DNA of 64,000 bases from Laetiporus sulphureus 93-53 (taxonomy: Eukaryota > Basidiomycota > Agaricomycetes > Polyporales > Laetiporaceae). Below, piece by piece: positions 59,601 through 64,000 of the stretch. The first letter of the stretch is position 1. Each line of letters starts with the position of its first letter. Location: positions 3,367 through 67,366 of the forward strand of contig NW_024468563.1 of the NCBI RefSeq assembly GCF_001632365.1, read 5' to 3'. The position numbers and the translations under genes are program-made. The notes beneath the pieces are model-generated. The model was not told the origin of the DNA. It did not search any database and saw nothing but the letters and a program-made list of their open reading frames with translations.

Positions 59601-62600
59601 TGTCCAAAAACAACGAATCTTGGGGCTGGATACGATCGCCTTCAATGACAGGTTGACACATTCTCCTCTCACTATTTGGGAGACCAGAGTAGAACGCTTG
59701 GCAGAGAGCAGCCGACAAGGCGTCTTCGCTTTGCACAAGATCACGGGCGGCACCAGGCCAGATATCGAAGTTGTCCAGATCACCCGGCCAGGCCTCCAGA
59801 AGGTACCAGTACAAAGGAGGGATCAGTTGCGACAAGATGTAATGGTTATATTTCGCCTCCGGGATAGCTTCGCCATTGTCATCAAACCTAATGGACCGCC
59901 GGTCGTCGGCGAGGATGAATGACGCGTGAATATGAACTGGAAGGCAGGTGCGAATGGGGAGAGGGAGATTAGAAAAGAACTTGTGAGTTAGCGCATCCTG
60001 CGTTGGCGTCGGAGGTGTACATCGGCTCAGGCCTGCGAGGCCGATTCTGAGATCTTTCATGCGATGCTTCGGTGCCAGCTTCTGGAATTCAGTTGGCAGC
60101 GCATGCAAGGTAGATCTTGCTTGAGCAACGTGCCACTCTTGCCGGCTCACGTGGCGTTGAGGGCCTTCACGAGTAATTGAGACCCTCTCGCATTTGTAAT
60201 CACCGTCTACGGGCCAGACACTTGCGCGTTCGGCTGAGACGGACCAGAAATCAGATTGTTTCGATCGTGTGGAATACGCCGATATCCGGTCAAAGTGATT
60301 GAAGAGTAGCGCTTCAGGTGCGACCGATGCATACGAACTCATCATGTTTTTGACGGTGTTGCTACTCAACTCTGAAGTCCATAGTCGGCTGGTAGTCGCT
60401 TGCAATGCGGTTCGGAGCGGAAGCCAAAAGAGGCTCTGAACAGCATGCTGTGAGTTCCCTCCACTGGCGATGGGTATCGTAGCAACTCACCCCATTGTAA
60501 AAGTCTGTATCTGCGGAGAAGGACAGTAGCTCATATAACCTCTGTAAGTGGCCAGGATATTGTCTATCAATCCATGGTTAATGAGGGCCGACTCTGACTC
60601 TAATGAAACGACACTGACCTCTGCAAAGTTGAGAGAGGAATGCGCAAAGCACGCCGTTTTCCACTGCCATTCGGCGGCAGATATGCTTGACTTGGATCTA
60701 AGAAAAGCACATATTTCCCGGATACGATCATAGGCAACTGGTAGATTATCAGACTTGATCCATCACCAGCGCGGAATGACATTACCTCAGTGAAATGAAA
60801 GACAGTGAGAGCACCCAGCCCGAACTTCCCGATGACGCCATCGCTATCCTGTTTCCCCCCGAGCCCAATGCTGCGAATTCCTTTGAAATCCTTGTCCGTG
60901 AAGAGCGCATCGTTATGCACGATCAAAGCCGGACCTGCGCAGAATTGCGACATGAGTGACGACAAGTAATCCGCGTTCCTGAGATTCGAAGTGTTCTCGT
61001 CCAGGACAAGGGTCATATTCTTGGCATTAGCATCCATTGCGTTCGCCAGAAATTCGTTGAATGCCTGATCAATGGAATAGGATCTAAGCACGCCATTGAC
61101 ACGAGTGACTGGATCCTCTAGCATATCATCTTCATCGGGATCCAGGATATTGAGTTCCATGGTACTGAGGAATGTGACTCCAAGGTGGTCCGCGAGTACT
61201 TCGCTGATTTGTCTATGAATCTTGAATCGATTTTGAGGCAGTTCTAACTCCAGGGCTCGAGTGCCAAGATCGTCGTAAAAAAGCTCACTTCGATTGCGCA
61301 TGTCCCCTTGAACGTCGGGAAGATAAATGCGGGTCCACTCAGCATCGGTCAAGTTCTTGAACTCCAACGCTTCCAGAAGTCTGACAATACGTTTGACGGC
61401 TCCACTGTTCATTGCATCATGTCTTGGAATCATATCAATCTGACGTAAGATAGCAGCATTAGATGGCCTGCGGTGTCATGAGCATTATTTGAAGAAATAA
61501 ACAACCCATACTAATGAAGCTTACCCCTGCGGACAGCCCATTCGTTCCAGGAACGCCTTCACACCTACCCTGCTGATAAGATCTAGAGGGGCTCGGTGGA
61601 GTCCAGGGAGATCAACGTCTGATGACAACATCACATCCAGCGTGGTCACAATGCAGGGTGGGTCAGACGAGATTGGCACCCATTTCCGCTCAGAGACGAG
61701 CGCTCTCAATTCCTGAACGAACGCTTCATTCATCTCCTGAAATCGCTGACCGAACTCGCGGATCACACGATGGAGCTCATAGATCTTGTCTCCTTCCAAT
61801 ATCAAAGCATTAAACTGATCCCTCAGCGTCAACAGCGATATCGGAGCGTGCCATCCCAAGAATTCACGCAGAGCGGTACTCTCGATGCGAATGCGAACAA
61901 CTGGAAGGACACGGTCAAATAGTTCTTCATGTCGCTGATCGCGGCAGTCAGTAGGAGATCTGTTTCCTTGCTGGGTAGGAAGCCACGCTGGATGGGAGAA
62001 GCTATCTCGGGAAAGCTCGATGCAGATAGAACGTTCCGCTTCCAACATCTGAAGCAACCGAAGGGCAACTCTGGATGCATCGTCTTGCGAATTATCGTAA
62101 GCCACAGCAACCCGAGCGATGCGGCGTTGAACAAATTCAGCAGATAGTTGCTTTTGAAGCACACCGATGGACCGCAGCAAGTTGATCATCTCGCGGTAGG
62201 TATCATTGCGACAATCAGATGGTAGCCAGAAGTCTCCGGACAGAGCTAGGTCGACAAGAGCACTGCTTGGGTCGACGAGATCCTGCGGTGCTCGATATAC
62301 ATTGGATGCATTCATCGCAATGAATCGCGTAGCCCTCAACCTTTCGAGTGTGTCGTATGAACGAAGCGTAGGAGACTCCGAAAGACGGCGGAGGAAGTCG
62401 AGCTGCAGCGGTGGGCTTTGCTCAGAAAGATGCTCGATTGCGAGCTCTACAACGTCTGCTTCTTTCAATACATTTCTCGCAGCATGATAGTCAATGTGAT
62501 CCATCAGGCGAGCAGAGTCGGTTATCAGGACAAAGACAACGCCAGAGACCCTTGGTACAATTAGTGGTTCTTCTCCGGCGATACAATGAATTGTAGCATT

Positions 62601-64000
62601 GATAGATATTGCCGATAATATGTGTTCGACCCCGCATCGTTCACGATTTTCGACTGGGGTCAAAATGCAGTATATTGGCAAAGAGCGCAATGTTGCTTTT
62701 CGCGCATCCGTTAGGTCCTCAGTCCTTGACAGGCAGGAAGCGACATGCTCGCGGAATACTGTGGCCTCGTCGTCATTTAGTCTGGGCATTGCATCGACGT
62801 TGAACGAGTCCAGAAGATCGCCTGCGTCGTGAGGATCCTTGATTGTGTGAGATGCGCTGCTCTTCAAGAATTGCAACGCGGAAGCGGGGAAAGATGTTGA
62901 CATGAAGATCAACCCAAGTGAGGTCAAAACGGTTTCTAATGGCCCTTCTCTATGCTCGAGCTGCATAAAGGCACCGTCTTGAATCGTTCGATATTGGTTC
63001 TGGGATGTCGACAAAAGAGGCATTGACAGTATGGATGGCAGCAACGTATTTGCATTATTCCATGAAGGGATCCAGCTCCAGAATCGAGTCAGCCACTCCA
63101 TGGAGATCGTGAGGAGTGCAGTGTGCAGATATTCGACTACTCGGACATGATCCAAGCACCTGACATTAAGTTTTCTGACGCCATCCGTCACTAGTATCTC
63201 TGCAACACCATTCGGAAGTCGATGCAATGCAATTGCATCAGGGTCGTAATGTTCGAACAGATCAGTTTCTGCTTCGGCCAGAAGAGTGCGAGGTGAAGCT
63301 CCAAGCGTGGAAGTCAGTGCAACCTCGCCGTTGGAGACAGTGGGTACGAATGGAATCTCGGATAGAAGCGAGGCGTCTCCTGACGAGGTTAGATAGCTCA
63401 AGATTGACATTTTGGACGGCCAGTCGAGTTGAGGAAGAAAGGCATGGGTGTGTCCCTAAATGACAGCACCATCACGACGTATATGCAATGGATTTGGAAC
63501 GACCCACTAACCTGAAGTTCGACGTGAGCAGTTTGTGGACTCAGCCATCGAACCTGTTCATGCTTGAGCATGTCGCCGATGTACGTAGGAGATTGCATGA
63601 TAGAGAGTCTAGCCCTCGCGAGAGCTTGCAACAACTCCGCTTCCACGGCGGCTTCAGCGACGAGGATTTCATTCATTTCCGCAAAAACGGTTGGCTCTTC
63701 ATTCGCCTCTGAAAGTTTCAAAGGCCAAACGCGAAGTTTTTCCTGCAACACCGTGGAGATGAGCTGTTCAGGAAGTCCCTGCCAGTACACAGATTCTCCG
63801 CTATAACCTTGATGCTGCGGTGGCGGCCATGCTGAGTAAATGTCGCCTGTGAAGTCTGCGCGATCGGCGAGGCTTTGCAGGAGAGCTGCCCAAGCTCTTG
63901 GAATGAAGGTTTGGAATAAGACACGGTTCCATTCGATGAGGAGTCTAGAACGATATCAGTGCAACTCGATGGCGAAGTCGAGAGACACACGCACCTATCG
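56691..64000 (-). CDS. Giant sacsin-like protein with C-terminal BTB/POZ domain (copy 2, 5' end outside window)
   Basis: Paralog of the 41.8-kb gene in the opposite orientation. Exons match one for one from copy-1 exon 5 onward: the 629-residue block at 63410-61521, the second ATPase-like module (GVIGKFGLGALTVFHFTE, about 60.8 kb), the long exon 60405-57703, and the BTB part with QFTDCLLVSSDGTKFTVHR and VLDWLYAGDLTVQDTY. With the acceptor CTTTCAG used for the last exon it ends LGPNGDA, with TGA at 56691-56693. It carries a small in-frame insertion (SPRDAIDHHHVC against NPHHIR in copy 1). The first ATPase module lies beyond position 64000. No frameshift or nonsense change is seen, so both copies look functional. 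Confidence 0.86.

Larger units (their letters stand above)
56544..64000 (-). repeat. Right arm of the large inverted duplication (runs off the window)
   Basis: Reverse complement of the left arm, covering the whole sacsin-BTB copy 2 present here plus about 150 nt of 3' flank. In the flank, words such as ATGGATTGGGGTGTCTCGCG occur in both arms. Identity is patchy: near-perfect around 60.06-61.18 kb and visibly lower elsewhere. Confidence 0.88.

Noticed and set aside
1..64000. CRISPR arrays, bacterial operons or an integrated transposon
   Set aside because: No spaced short repeats, transposase, integrase or reverse transcriptase, or terminal inverted repeats with target duplications were seen; gene structure is eukaryotic throughout.
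43158..64000. The inverted duplication as a simple assembly artefact
   Set aside because: The arms differ at many positions and by small indels, flank unique sequence, and both remain open in frame. Long reads would still be the decisive test.

Overview
This window looks like nuclear DNA of a filamentous basidiomycete, probably an Agaricomycete. Almost every gene is split by many short introns of about 45-65 nt with GT-AG borders. Core promoters show TATAAA about 80-110 nt upstream of the start codon. The tRNA gene has a canonical intron one base after the anticodon. The gene set also fits: a Ura2-type pyrimidine enzyme, ERG25, fungal CFA synthases, an MpaB-like oxygenase and sacsin-like giants. 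Exons were joined by reading frames and splice signals by eye, so internal exon borders are models.

Layout. 1-1.3 kb: nothing recognised. 1.3-8.6 kb (-): CAD/Ura2-type pyrimidine biosynthesis gene, divergent from 9.6-10.8 kb (+) C-4 methylsterol oxidase. 12.1-17.7 kb: two cyclopropane-fatty-acid-synthase-like methyltransferase genes facing each other across an F-box gene. 17.7-20.9 kb: gene-poor, with one possible decayed membrane-protein remnant. 20.9 kb: tRNA-Val(CAC). 21.5-23.4 kb (+): MpaB/DUF2236-type oxygenase. 23.6-25.0 kb (-): multi-pass membrane protein. 25-29 kb: gene-poor. 29.1-40.3 kb: two members of a gene family I do not recognise, facing each other across a DnaJ gene (+) and cytosolic tyrosyl-tRNA synthetase (-). 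41.8-64 kb: two giant sacsin-like proteins ending in a BTB domain, facing each other as a >7.4-kb inverted duplication. The ~6-kb spacer holds a tiny Cys-rich hydrophobic protein gene and an MFS transporter.

Biology. The housekeeping genes (pyrimidine synthesis, sterol demethylation, Tyr-tRNA charging, a J-protein) are single copy and look intact. The accessory part is dominated by three tail-to-tail inverted paralog pairs of very different apparent age. The most unusual objects are the sacsin-BTB pair, whose copies are patchwork-similar as if homogenised by gene conversion, and the unrecognised pair at 29.1 and 40.3 kb. The latter shares an N-terminal block, a basic KRAR patch and several short C-terminal boxes.
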